Shown: piece by piece, positions 10,645 to 22,391 of the stretch
Position numbering within the stretch: the stretch's first letter is position 1
Layout of the letters: each line of letters starts with the position of its first letter
Source: Tretioscincus oriximinensis
Taxonomy: Eukaryota; Chordata; Lepidosauria; Squamata; Gymnophthalmidae
Assembly (NCBI GenBank): GCA_022410635.1
Contig: JAJVDF010000137.1
Span: 1,533,310-1,597,309 of the forward strand
Length of the DNA stretch: 64,000 nucleotides
Direction of reading: 5' to 3'
Program-made: the position numbers and the translations under genes
The notes under the pieces: generated by a model
The model's input: only the letters and a program-made list of their open reading frames with translations
Told to the model about the DNA's origin: nothing
Database searches by the model: none

Positions 10645-10875
10645 CCTCCTCGTCAGCTCAGTGGGCTGAGTGCCAGTCCCTCCCCTGGGAGGTGGGGTGT
10701 CAGACATGGGGAGGGCTGAGCGCCTTCTACTAGCCAGCAGCTCTAGCCAACCCAGCTAGTCAAAAGCAAGAATTGCAAGAAACTGCAACNGACTGCGACT
10801 AGATAAATGGGAACCACCTCAGCATGGTGAGGAACATAGAATGGAAGCCTTCAGGTGAAAAATAACCTTGAAGTA
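10645..10875 (+). mobile_element. SINE-A copy, 5' part, split by a younger SINE-A
   Basis: The plus-strand head CAGCTCAGTGGGCTGAGTGC (A box) is followed by the GGGCTGAGCGCCTTCTACTA, CTCTAGCCAACCCAGCTAG and GGGAACCACCTCAGCATGG body. It stops after AAAATAACCTTG. Its tail (AAGCTGCTTTGAGTC through CAGTTCTTCTTCTTC) resumes at 11281-11345. Confidence 0.75.
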
Positions 10876-11032
10876 GAAGTAGAAGAAGGAGGAGGAGGAG
10901 GAGGAGAAGGAGAAGAAGAAGGAGGAGGAGGAGAAGGAGGAGGAGGAGAAGAAAGAGAAGGAGAAGAAGAAGGAGGAGGAGGAGAAGAAAAAGAAGGAGA
11001 AGGAGAAGAAGACGACGACGATGAAGAAGAAA
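10876..11032. repeat. GAA/GGA polypurine tract
   Basis: AGAAGGAGGAGG-type units change to GACGACGACGATGAAGAAG at the right end. It is the expanded tail of the minus-strand SINE-A. Confidence 0.9.
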
Positions 11033-11280
11033 CAGCTTACAAGGTTATTTTTGCCCGAAGGCTGACATTCTATCTTCCCCACCAGGTTGTGGTGGTTCCC
11101 ATGAATCCACTTTCAGTCAATTGCAATTTCTTGCAGTTCCTGCTTTTGAGTAGCTGGGTTGGCTAGAGCTACAGGCTAGTGGAAGGTGCCCGGCCCTCCC
11201 CACGTCAGACNCAGGGCTTCGAAACCCCACCTCCCAGGTGAGAGACCGTCTCCTTAGCAACTGAGCTATCTATGCCTGCC
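10876..11280 (-). mobile_element. SINE-A copy nested in an older SINE-A, with expanded tail
   Basis: The minus-strand head lies at 11225-11278 (plus strand GGCTTCGAAACCCC, the reversed B box, and GCAACTGAGCTATC, the reversed A box). The body continues through GGTTGTGGTGGTTCCCATG to CCCGAAGGCTGACATTC. Its TTC-rich tail appears as about 160 bp of GAA/GGA on the plus strand (10876-11030). The insertion interrupts the host SINE between ACCTTG and AAGCTGC. Confidence 0.8.
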
Positions 11281-12394
11281 AAGCTGCTTTGAGTCCTTTG
11301 GGGTGGGAAAAGTGAGGTAATAAAAACTCAGTTCTTCTTCTTCATCATCTGTCATGACAATGGCAAATAGTATCTATATCACAGCCAAGGCACTGCACAG
11401 TGGGACCATGAAGGTGCTCGTGCCTTTAACCAGAATTGGCCACATCCCGCTGATCCCCAACCACAGCAACCACCAGGGGCCAACCATGGCACCATGAGCC
11501 AGCCTGTNCCACACTTCCCGCCTTCTGCCGACGGTGGCAGCACTAAACAACTGCCTGCTTGGTCTCTGTGGCAGCCCCTGCACAACATGTGACAAGGATT
11601 TTAAAAGTGTGCATGATTTAGGTCTGCCAGCAGAAGGGAAAGATGGAAAGTGTCACATTTGCCATGTGCTTTCAAGAGCCTTAGATTGTGAGCATTCAGG
11701 CTTGTTTCGTCGGATTCCCTTTTATGTCATTTTCCTGGCAAGTCTGGAGTTTATGTGTAGCGAAGACCATAATAAATCAGCAAGATCTTCCTGATGAGGC
11801 CACAGATGTTGAGGCTCAGCATATGTCCCTTATAGTACAGCCAAGGGTGAGGCATCTAAGTGTGAGAGGACTCGCATAAGGTGGACTCCACTGGGGCTGA
11901 GCCTCTGGCCACAGTCAGCCTTCTTCTGAGGTCCCAGCTGAGAAAGGAGAGGAACAGGCTGAAATTCATGGGTTTCCTACTCACAGAAAGAAGAAGCAAC
12001 CTCAGAAAAAGTTAACGAGAGCAGTTGAAATAACGTGTGTAATGAGGCATCCCCAAGTTTCAGCTGCTTCTATAAATAAGTTAGAAGCTCCATAGATGGT
12101 TGTAGCTGACAACTGATTGAGATCTGCTTGTGTTCGGCTCTGTTCTAGTCCCTTGTGTCTTCTGTGTTGTTAAAACCCAGTTCTTGGGTTGGCATATCTA
12201 AGAAGCCCACAGGATGTGAATTCATTTGCATGACAATGACATATGCAAATCTATGGACAGATTGTACACCTACACTGTACACTGAAACCACAACAAATCT
12301 GTGTTTGAGATGTGTCGATTCTTGACTTCTGGCGTCTCTTCGCTCTACTCTCAGTGGTGAGGTAGCGGGTAACCCAGCTGACATGACCTTGGAT

Positions 12395-13020
12395 GTACGA
12401 CCAGGAGGCATTTCTTGAAACTGATGGACAGAAGGGTGAGGACAGACAAAGGAAAATATTTTTTCAGCCAGNCAGTCATCGGCCTTTGGAAATTACTTAC
12501 AGAAGAGGTAGTGGTAGCTATCAGCCTGGACAGCATTAAGAGAGGATTAGACAAGTTCATGGACACAAGGGGAATAAATAGCTACTAGGATGGACCTTTT
12601 GGTTGAAACACCATTTCAATGAGTTGAGAACAGGTGAGGATTTTGCCTNCTTNTACTTGGGGCTGCCCAAGTGTAATTGCTGGGACACTATTGACTATGG
12701 CAGTCCCTACTTGACTCATCCACATACCAGTGTAGGCTATGGCAGGCTCCATTCGTGGCCTGGCATAGACTACACTAGCATGTGGATGGCAAGTCCCTAG
12801 TCCAAGAGTTGAGAACAAGTGGGGCATTTGCCTTCTTCTGCTTGAGGTGCAACTAGTGCAACTGTGTGAGACAGAAAGCTGGACTAGGAGGGCTCTGGTC
12901 CTCTTAGTACCTGCCATCCTCATGCTAGTGTAGACTATGGCAGGCCCTATACTGGCATCTGGATGAGCCACTGGATTAGATAAGCTCTGGCCCCATTCAG
13001 CAGGGATCCTCTTGCGTTTT
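12395..13020 (+). mobile_element. Composite CR1-A / FB-1 / CR1-A repeat
   Basis: CR1-A coding end and 3' region (GGACAGAAGGGTGAGGACAG, then GGACAAGTTCATG-like text) run to AGTTGAGAACAGGTGAGGA at 12622. FB-1 palindrome follows at 12700-12800 (CACATACCAGTGTAGGCTAT and GACTACACTAGCATGTGGAT). A second copy of the CR1 segment begins at 12807 (AGTTGAGAACAAGTGGGGC), 185 bp after the first. A further half palindrome sits at 12905-12980. Confidence 0.75.
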
Positions 13021-13574
13021 TATGGAACCAGCAAACTCAGTTACTCGAGAGTCAGTTGCTCAGAAGTTTGAGGTCTCCTGAAGGCAGATTGAAAGAAATG
13101 CAAATGTCATTCCATATCTAAAGATGATATGGCCCATAATTTCTGCAGGCATAGTTTGTTTGTGCAGAAAAACAAAGTTGAGTGTCACTTCGATAAACTA
13201 AACTACCTCCACCGTGTGTTTCTGGATGTGCTCTGCACAAACCGAGGCAAAGCAGCAGGAAGCCTCTTCCTAAATCTCCAACCAAGTCAGATTAAACGCT
13301 CCCAGAGGCATTTCAACAGGCTCCTCATCCCGTCTTACCTCTTCTGAAAGTAATATTCTGTACCTGTCAAACCAGGAGCAGATACCGGAGGGGGGGGGGG
13401 GAAACTGCCAGGGAAGCAAGAAAATCCATCATTTTCCTTCGGAATGGAAGCTGCATAAACAAACACAGCACTTTTGTCTTAGCACATAAATGCTCTGCTC
13501 CTCTGAAGCAAGCAAACAAGCCGATGACAAAAAACAACCCCCTAGAAATCACTGTTGCTGGAGTAAACAAACAA

Positions 13575-13635
13575 AGGTCCTCTCCCCACGGAGCCTTATT
13601 CTGGGCTATCTCTTGGAATAGGGGCCATATTTAAT
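13575..13635. mobile_element. FB-1 left-end fragment
   Basis: GTCCTCTCCCCACGGAGCC, TTATTCTGGGCTATCTCTTG and GAATAGGGGCC match the outer left arm of FB-1, then the match stops. Confidence 0.6.
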
Positions 13636-13729
13636 TGAAGCATCTGTAACCTGCGCAGCTGCACAGGGTGGCAAAAGGTTGAGGCCAGCAAAAGCCTGGT
13701 ATTAAAAAGATATTTTTGCTTTTATCATT

Positions 13730-13976
13730 AGAAGAAGAAGAATCGAGATTTTATAGCTCAGTTTTCCTGAGAGGCTTACAGGGTTAATTTTCACCCAAAG
13801 GCTTACATTTATCCAATTGAAATGCACACTACAAATTTGCATCTCTTTTGTATAGCTGAGTTGGTTAGAGCTGCAGGCTAGTAGAAGGCGCTCACCCATT
13901 CCCACGTCCCACGCGGGGCTTCGATACCTGATCCCTCAGTTGAAAGACTGTCTCCTTAGCCACTGAGCCATATGTG
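13730..13976 (-). mobile_element. SINE-A copy
   Basis: The plus strand shows AGAAGAAGAAGAATCGAGAT (tail), CTGAGTTGGTTAGAGCTGCA, GGCTAGTAGAAGGCGCTCAC, GGGGCTTCGATACC (B box reversed) and GTCTCCTTAGCCACTGAGCC (A box reversed). Confidence 0.8.
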
Positions 13977-14224
13977 CCTTTCATTATAAACCCCGATTAG
14001 TGTTCTGGCATTAAAGTCGTAGGGAACGTACTATTAGTACTACCACTACACCTTGAAGTGGCATCACCTGGACTGAATGCCTTGATTTGCACCCAAGTGG
14101 TGCTGGACACAGCTGACAAGTGTGAGAAATATTGACGCGGGAATCAGAATTGTCCGGAACCAGGTGTTGAATTTCAGCGGCGGGAAGACGGGGCATAAAA
14201 CACATGACTGCACAGGGGTATCAA

Positions 14225-14330
14225 ATATTCAAAATATGGGCCTGATCTACATGCTAGTGCTGACTATGTAGCATAGTCTACACTGGCATGTGGGTAGCCA
14301 AGCTCTGTACTGAAATAAAGATCCACAAAA
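14225..14330. mobile_element. FB-1 foldback, short form
   Basis: CATGCTAGTGCTGACTATG is followed after two bases by CATAGTCTACACTGGCATG, a compact imperfect hairpin, then GGTAGCCAAGCTCTGTACTG. Outer arms are mostly missing. Confidence 0.7.
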
Positions 14331-14352
14331 CATCGGCTAGCTTGATCTGAAT

Positions 14353-14534
14353 ATTTTGGGGGGCTGGAGGGAGAAACTGAGGCTTCCGCTGGACTATACC
14401 TCGGAATAGGAGGCTGCTATTTACCTGCTAGTGCAGACCATGGCAAGCACCGAATGGGGCATAGACGGGCATGTGGATTGCTCTGTACTGAGAGATAGCC
14501 CAGAATAAGGTCAGTGTGGACAGGGCCAATATAT
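14353..14534. mobile_element. FB-1 foldback element, full-length candidate
   Basis: The left arm (GAGAAACTGAGGCTTCCGC, GGACTATACCTCGGAATAG) and right arm (AGAGATAGCCCAGAATAAGG, TCAGTGTGGACAGGGCC) are complementary over the element, with the palindrome core at 14420-14480. The right terminus GTGTGGACAGGGCC recurs at about 42035 and 27020. Flanking AATAT on both sides could be part of a target duplication but is not convincing. Confidence 0.7.
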
Positions 14535-14954
14535 AAAAAAGAAACGTCTTCTTGCAAATGTAGCATTTGTTTGTACCCTGGAGAATCCAGGAAATGGCAA
14601 CAGAATACCTAGCCTATATGCGCTGCTTTCCCACAATAACTTCTCTGCCATTTGAGATCATAAATTTCCCCATCATGTAGACTTTTCTGCTTGTTGGGTA
14701 GTCTCTCAGAACAGACAAAGACCCAAAGCAAAAGATCCATTAAACGTCTCTGGGCATGTNCAAAGTGCCAGCCTAGGTTCAACCAGCTGCTTCTCCCCAA
14801 TGTTTTTTTAAGCCAAGATATATGTTTTCTTTCTGGTTTCCTTGCACTGGAAATGTCCAACAACCTGACCATCCCAGCATTAGGAAAGCAAAAGAAAACA
14901 GCATGTAGACATATGCTGGAGCAGATGGATCACGGGCTGAATTTGCTCTCCATA

Positions 14955-15118
14955 AGGGTAAGTAAGGCCATGTCCCCAATGAGCCTGATTCTGGGTTATA
15001 TCTCAGTACAGAGCTTGGACATCTACAAGGCCTGCCATAGTCTACAGTAGCATGGTCTTCGAGGCCTGCCTTAGTCTTCAATAGCATGTGGGTGGCAGGT
15101 TCTTACTCCACGATGTNA
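14955..15118. mobile_element. FB-1 foldback element
   Basis: GCCATGTCCCCAATGAGCC, TGATTCTGGGTTATATCTC and AGTACAGAGCTTGGACATC give the left arm. Two successive right-arm cores follow (GCCTGCCATAGTCTACAG and GCCTGCCTTAGTCTTCAAT), so the centre is duplicated. Confidence 0.65.
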
Positions 15119-16700
15119 CCTGGTGACAGGACTTATGTAAGTCTGTTCTTTTAATTGAAAGGTGCCCCTGTTGTTTGCACTGGGTTGCAAATGGAGTTGA
15201 TTTGCAACCTATAGCAAGAGGAGCCCCTTGCTTCTCCCCCTGTGCAGGGCTGGGGCTTTCCTAAGAGCTGCAGCATGATTTGCTTCTGCATCACACCAGA
15301 CAACGCAGCCTCAGAACTCTTGCAATAAAAAGTCATCCAGTCCTTCCTCGCTGTTCAAAGAAATCTGCCAGCAGCCTGTGTTGGTCTGCAGCTGTGTGAT
15401 GTCTTCACAAGCTCCGCTCTAATCTGCTTCTCAATAGGAATCAGACAACTTTGCCCTCCTAAACAAGACACCGGCTTCTTTCCAGCAGAAGGAACTGGAT
15501 TTCTTTTCTAACAAGATTGGAGGCAGGGCAGGGGGGGAGTCAGGCAGCATGATTATGCTCTGCCTGTAAAGGGAGGCTTACTGAGAACCCCCCATGACAG
15601 ATGGAAAGTAATAAGCTCAGTCTGAGAGTCCTTGTTAGAAATGCACGGCCAGGCACCAGAACTGGAGCTGCCCAAGCTGTTTTCCTACAAGTTCTAAAGG
15701 CTATTCCAGGGCCTTTAGAAACCTTCAGCTGTGATCTAGGAGGCCCTGAGGAGGCCATTCTACCCAAGCCTGGTAAGGGTGGCAGCAGATCAACATCAGC
15801 ATCTCTACTCGTGTTGATTGTGTCAGGCCCAAACGGCAGCCTTGCTGAAGAAATGAGACTTGTACCCTTTTAGTACAGATACATCTGAACCTCTAGAAAC
15901 CTGCAAGGACCAGGGAAAGCTCCACCCAACTCCAAGGCTGCATCCAGGCAGAGTCAATATTCTGGTTGAAAGTCAAATTCCTACTGCATTTGCCTCACCA
16001 GCCTGTTAGAAAACCAGAAGAATGTGGGTTTTAAAACCGTTTATCGAGATTAAACCAGGACAACCAGCAGTCAAATTGGGATAGAGAGTTAAATCGGAAA
16101 GGCTGCGCTGTGTGGATAATTTTTTGCGAGTATCTGCAAGAATGTTGATATTTACATTTCCATAAACTTTCCCTCAGCTCTCAGAAGAGATGTATGAAGA
16201 CTGATACTGACAGCAGACAAACCAATAGCATTTGGGAGGCGGGACTACGGCACGTCCTCTTGACAACCAGCAAACAAGACGGCTGCCAGGAGAGGGTCAC
16301 ATGGTTGGAAAATCTTGTTTGCCAAGATGTCAGAATGAAAAAATCCCGAATAAACGGTGGGTGGATGAACGCAGCGCTTTAAAGACGGAACCGATTAACC
16401 GGATTATTGGAAAAATCTGGAATAAACAAGTCCTTTGTGGATGCAGCCTAAGTTAGGAGTTTCATTCTGTAAGTCCCTGGAAGCGAAAGGTCTTCACACC
16501 TCTCCTGTCCTGACACGAGGCCTGGGGAGGCTGAACAAAATGCCTGGAAAGCAGAAGGCCTCAGTCCCTCCTAGGAGTTGTCCAAGCAAACCCTTCTCTA
16601 CCCCTGCCACCCACATCGTGATTAAACCACTGCCATGGGGTGCCAGCCAAAGGCAAGACGGCGCCTGCTTGGACTCAGGTCTGGGCGGTTAGTGGGAGAA

Positions 16701-16730
16701 GCAGTGGTTTGCAGTGGTTTGCAGTGGTTT
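16701..16730. repeat. three tandem copies of a decamer
   Basis: GCAGTGGTTT is repeated three times exactly. Confidence 0.95.
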
Positions 16731-19199
16731 ACCCTCTGCAATGGCAGTTGGTGAAAAGGGAGGCAGAGACCATTGGAATAAACGGCAGTTTGGCTTCTGA
16801 CAGATTTACAAAAATATACACTGTAAAGTGTGAGCCTCCTATCACTAAAGTAGCTAAAACAAGCCACCTTTTCTCTTCTCTTTTGCCGGTGAGCAAGTTC
16901 CAATGCTGTCATCAATCAAAATTAATTCACTCCAAATACGATTTGAACAGCAGTAGAAAGAGAAACGCGACACATTCCCCCACTTGCCACGACGTCCAAC
17001 GCCTCTATTTGTCAGTGGGAGCCACGGCCCAGGACTACCGATGGCTCCTGTCGCACGAGATATTCTCATTCTTTCCTGCCCCTTTTCTAGTGCCACTGCG
17101 TCTTTCTGCCTCTTGGGTTTCCACCTAGGGAGGGTCTCAATTCCAGGCCTCAAGGATTCCATGTAAGGCTTTACATACAGATCTGAGGCCGCATCCAGAG
17201 GTGTTTTTTCCCCACACTATAAGAGGTCGATTTGGGGAGTTCAGCAGTGATTGTGCCGGGAAGATGATGCTTTTTCTTGCTAGTACTTTTACACACCTGC
17301 GGATAGGGATGTCTCGTCTTCTGCACTACAGTAACATTGCCTGGACACTGCCTGTGAGACTTGGGTCATATCCACATGGCACTCGGGTATTTAGGTGTTC
17401 CCCATTCTTCCCTCCTTACAAGCAAGATTTCCCATGCATGTGACCCCTTCTCCTGTCAGCCATTTGTGCTATTGGGTACTTTGCTGCCAGTATCAGATTC
17501 CGTCACCCTCACAGTTTCTGGCCACAACTATCCACACAGCAGAACCTTTCCACAATTATCCTACATTACAACTGCTGTTTTCCCTGGTAATTTGGTAAAT
17601 CAGTTCTAAGGCCTGGAATCTATTGCTTTATATAACTNCCTGCTGTGTTGAATGCAACGCAAATGGGACTTGCAAGCAGATTACGGCCTCTGTCTGGATG
17701 CAGCCGTGAAAAGGCTTGCCAAAACTTTCAGCCCTCCTCTTCAGAGGGAACGGAGGCTAAGAGGCCCATTAGCCACTTTCTCCTGTTAAATAGAGACAGG
17801 AAAAAGCAACCATGGAGTGGGAAAAAACCCANTTGCAACATCACCTGGCAGCCACGACAGCTACAGTACTAGCCAACAGTTGCATTGAGCAATCATATTA
17901 ATTGATAATTTGCTGGATAATTTACTGTTTTGCTCAATGTGTCACTTGAACATTTGCACGTAAACAATTTGTTTTGTGGATTCTCAAACTCAATGAATAA
18001 AAAACTAATTTATTCCAGCCAATAACATACTTTTTCTCGAGGTCACTCAGGTCCCCTCTCCACACACTATTTTTAAACTTATCCTCTATCTTAGGACGCA
18101 TCCACAAAGGGGACTGGGCTGAAAAGGCCCTTTAGTGCGCGTTTCTTCAGAGCATAGAAAGCGCACTTCTGTGGCGGAGACCCCTTGGGGTCCCCTCCCA
18201 TGGCTGTGTGCAGAGACACGGCACGGAAGGCTTCCATGTCTGAGGGGTGACATTGGGCAAAGTCCTGGAGAACAGGGACCCAGCTGCCAACTGGGTGCAT
18301 GTGTGGGTGGTGCCTGCTGGGTCCCACCTGAGCAGGAGGCTGGCAGACTAGCATTTACCATGGCAGCCGTGGAATAGGCAGGGGAGGGCGGGAGCCTTTA
18401 AAGCCCACTGGAGCAGGAAACCACGCTGCTTTGTGCATGAGTGAAGGGGGCCTTAGCCCTTCCATATTTCTGGACTGTAATGGTCTTTATAAATAAAATA
18501 AAATCCAGGTTTCGTTTCTTTTATGAATATGAAATGTACCCCATAGTTCCTGTCAAAATGAGACTCTTTTCCCCTTTCCTGTCTGGGCGGCCACTGACAT
18601 TATTGCTTCCACCTGGCAGCAGTTCTTAGAATTGCTGCTGATTGCACTGGGATTGTGTATTTTGCTTAAATTGGTTTAAGTGGGAGTCACGTTGAGTTAT
18701 TTTCTTTGCTACGGCTGCAGTTCATTTTTTTAAAGGCATTTTCATTGCTTCTGAATTCGTTCATCTATCTAGTCTTTCTTTCTTGTCCTTATAGACAAAT
18801 CACAACTTCCTTTATTGCATTTTTAATAGAATTGTGTTTAAATCTCTAATTTGCAATTAATAAATGATATCTAAAATATAGTGTAAACGTGCCAATCATA
18901 ACGATTTGGAATCATTAAAATCTTTTCATAAAAGCAAATTAAATGAACAGTAAAGGAATTAACAAATTAATTTTCAAATTTTAATTATAAATTAAAATTT
19001 AAAATTTAAATTTGTACTATTATATTTCTTGAAATCACAACAGTCCCTGNAGGCTCTGTGACTGGACAATATTTAGATGAATCCCAGGGTCTCAAGTGAT
19101 GTCATCAACATTCTAAAGCCAGGGCCAGGTTGGCAATGGTTGCCATGGAGCCCAGCTTAGCAGTTCTAACACAGAAACCTTCAACTTTCACAAAGAAAA

Positions 19200-21690
19200 T
19201 TTTCCCAAAATGAGGAAAACGATAAAACGAAAATTAAAAGGGAAAGTGAGAAAAGTCCAGTCCCTTCAGAAAGCGTGTAAATTGTTTGTAAATACAATAT
19301 TGGAAGCTCAAATAAAATGCATTCCCAAGAGAAGAAAGGGTTCCGCCAAGTCCAAGAAGAAACCCGTATGGCTTACCACTGCAGTAAGGGAAGTCATTAG
19401 AATGAAGAGAAACTCATTGAAAAAGTGGAAGGCTTATCCTAGTGAGGAGAACAGAAGGGAGCACAAATTGTGGCAAAGCAAATGCAAGGTGGTAGTCAGG
19501 GNTGCAAAGAAAAACTTTGAGGAGCACATTGCAAAGAATATTAAAATAAATAATAAGGACTTTTTCAAATACATCAGAAATAAGAATCCTAACAGGAAAG
19601 TCGGACCACTAGATAGCAATGGACAAAAGGGCATAATCAAGGAGGACGTGGAGATTGCAGAGAGGTTAAATTAATTTTTTGCTTCAGTTTTCANTGAAGA
19701 AGACAGAGGGAATTTACCCGCAACAGATTTAGTCTTCTCAGGAAGAACACCAGAGGAATTAAATTGGATAGAGGTAACAAGAGAGAAGGTCCTTGCTAAC
19801 CATAATAAGCTGAACATTAATAAATCCCCAGGGCCAGACGGCATTCATCAAAGAATTCTTAAAGAACTCATATGCAAAACTGCTGAACTTCTAACCAAAA
19901 TATTTAATCTTTCCTTAAGATCAGGCATAGTACCAGTAGATTGGAGGGTAGTTAACATAACCTCAATCTTCAAAAAAGGGTCCTGGGGTGATCCCGGAAA
20001 TTATAGACCTGTTAGTTTCACATCAGTTCCAGGTAAAGTGTTGGAAACCCCAATTAAGGACAAAATTACTAAACACATGGAGAAGCATGCATTGCTGNAT
20101 GAAACTCAGCATGGCTTCTGCAAAGGTAAATCATGCTTTACTAACTTGCTAGAATTCTTTGAGAGTGTTAAGAAACATATAGATAAAGGGGATCCACTTG
20201 TTATTGTCTATCTAGATTTTCAGAAGGCTTTTGATAAAGTCCCTCATCAAAGGCTCCTAAAAAAGCTCCACACTCATGGTATAAGAGGACAGACCTTGTC
20301 CTAGATAGGAAACTGGCTAAAAGCTAGAAAACAGAGGGGAGTAATAAACGGACAGATCTCTAAGTGGAAGTAAGTAAGAAGTGGGGTACCCCAGGGGTCT
20401 GTACTGGGATCTTTACTTTTCAATATATTTATAAACGATCTGGATGCCGAGGTGAATAGTGAAGTAGCCAAGTTTGCTGACGACACTAAACTGTTCAGGG
20501 AAGTGAAAACAGAAAAGGATTCTAAGGCACTCCTGAGTGATCTACTGAAATTCGGTGAGTGGGCATCAAAATGGCAAATGCACTTCAATTTAAGTAAGTG
20601 CAAGGTCATGCATATTGGGGCAAAGAACCCCAACTGCTCCTACCACCTGATGGGAACCAAGCTTTCTGTGACCGAGGAAGAAAAGGATCTTGGGGTGTTG
20701 GTGGACAATTCGATGAAGATGTCAACCTATTNTGCGGCAGCAGCAAAAAAGGCAAATTCCATGTTGGAGATAATTAGGAAAGGAATCGAAAACAAGTCAG
20801 CAAATGTTGTTTTGCCTCTTTATAAATCTATGGTGAAGCCACATTTGGAATACTGTGTTCAATTCTGATCACAACATCTCAAGAGGGACATTGTNGAACT
20901 AGAGAAGGTGCAGAAAAGGGCAACAAGAATGATCAAGGGTCTGGAGCACCTACCTTATGAAGTCAGGTTGCAATGTNTGGGCCTCTTCAGCCTCGAAAAG
21001 CGACATTTGAGAGGTGATCTGATTGAAGTATACAAAATCATGCATGGGATGGACAGGGTGAATAAAGAAAAAATGTTTTCTTTATCACACAACACTAAGA
21101 CCAGAGGGCCCTCCTTGAAAATGATCAAGGGTCTGGAGCACCTCCCTTACGAAGCAAGGCTGCAACGTCTGGGCCTCTTCAGCCTTGAAAGGAGACGTTT
21201 GAGGGGTGATCTGATTGAAGTGTACAAAATCATGCATGGGATCGACAGGGTGAATAGAGAAAAAATGTTTTCTCTATCACACAACACAAGGACCAGAGGG
21301 CACTCCTTAAAACTGTTGGGTAGAATAGTGAGAACAGACAAAGGAAAGTATTTTTTCACCCAGAGGGTCATCGGCCTGTGGAATTGACTTCCTGAAGAGG
21401 TAGAGGTAGCTAACAGCTTGGATAGTTTCAAGACAGGACTAGACAGGTTTATGGACACCAAGGGTATAAATGGATACTAGGATGGATGTCTGGATGTCGC
21501 CTCCGGGATGGAGCAACAGGCAGGACTCCTGAGATACCATTTGCAGGGAGTCATGAACAGGAGCATATTTTGCTTTCCTCTGTTCAGGTGCATCTGGTGG
21601 GCCTCTTAGTGGGTCAGAAGGCTGGACTAGGTGGGCTGCGGCCTTATCCAGTATGGCTCTTCTTATGTTCTTATGTTCTTAGAAAGGAAG
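19200..21690 (+). mobile_element. CR1-A LINE, longest copy (RT domain to 3' tail)
   Basis: A 2.5-kb CR1 LINE lacks the endonuclease part but keeps the reverse transcriptase region, the C-terminal domain, the 3' untranslated region (CGCCTCCGGGATGGAGCAAC) and the tail TTCTTATGTTCTTATGTTCT near 21658. CR1 elements copy themselves through RNA and target-primed reverse transcription, usually giving 5'-truncated copies like this. The segment directly 3' of the tail is shared with the copy at 8772-9625. Confidence 0.93.
19210..21387 (+). pseudogene. CR1 ORF2 remnant (reverse transcriptase), one frame with in-frame stops
   Basis: A single forward frame carries the LINE RT motifs in order: INKSPGPDGIH (about 19830), NYRPVSF (20000), VYLDFQKAFDKVPH (about 20210), SGVPQGSVLGS (about 20380) and the catalytic FADDTK (20473-20490). 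The C-terminal motifs PLYKSMVKPHLEYC and GLEHLPYE follow. In-frame stops lie at 19672, 20302, 20371, 20866 and 21385; I see no frameshift between them. A 64-codon segment is tandemly duplicated in frame (20929-21120 and from 21121). The N-terminal endonuclease is absent, so the copy cannot move on its own. Confidence 0.9.
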
Positions 21691-21812
21691 GCGGCGGGAG
21701 GTTCAATTGNGCTTTGTCTATTTGTACAGAGGATNGTTGGAGAGATGCAGGTAGGTAGGTAGATTAGAGACCAATACAATAACATAAGAAGCATAAGTTT
21801 TCACAGANAAAT
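21676..21812. repeat. Inverted copy of 8641-8775
   Basis: AGAAAGGAAGGCGGCGGGAG, CTTTGTCTATTTGTACAGAG and GGTAGGTAGATTAGAGACCA match the reverse complement of the earlier segment. Both sit directly 3' of a CR1-A tail. Confidence 0.85.
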
Positions 21813-22391
21813 GGCTTGGTAGGTGATGAGACCCACACGGCCATCACAGGTCTGCAGGTCCTAGAGCTGAACTGGCCGATCTCGGAGCCCAACAATGCTC
21901 TTGCCTATTTATACCTGTTCAGCAAGAGGAAGTGAGGCGAATTTATTTATTTATATTTATTAAATGCTCCCCCTCAGCCCCTGTGTCTCACAGGCAACTA
22001 GCAGGGGCCCTGAAGCATGAAACACAATCGTCTTTGCTTGGATAAGCATTGAAGTAATTAATTATAACCCAGATTCCAATCCTCAGTACGTTTCAAAAGC
22101 GTCCTTCCCCTTCCGAGAAACCCTGATCCAAGCAGGCCTCTCTCTGCAGCCACGGCAGCCCNCAGCTCCCAGCCCTGCCAAGATGTCATCCGTGCTGCAC
22201 CCTGGCTGTAGCGCTTTCGGATCTCATAAGCAGCAGTCCCACCACCTATGCCCAGCACGGTGTCAAGAGAGCACTGGGAAAGGTACATGTTATGCTGGCT
22301 GTTGCCTGTCTCCTCTTTTATTTATGGAATACCTAAAAGCATCAAGCACAATGCAATGCATTTTTAAAGGCAAATCCCTTCTCTGTAGACT

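Noticed and set aside
16622..17166. Several overlapping frames of 60 to 162 codons on both strands
   Set aside because: They lack family motifs and splice sites and overlap one another; likely chance in a moderately G/C-rich intron segment.
18960..19025. A/T-rich imperfect palindrome as a replication or matrix-attachment signal
   Set aside because: Low-complexity A/T sequence gives such pairing by chance and no supporting motif is present.
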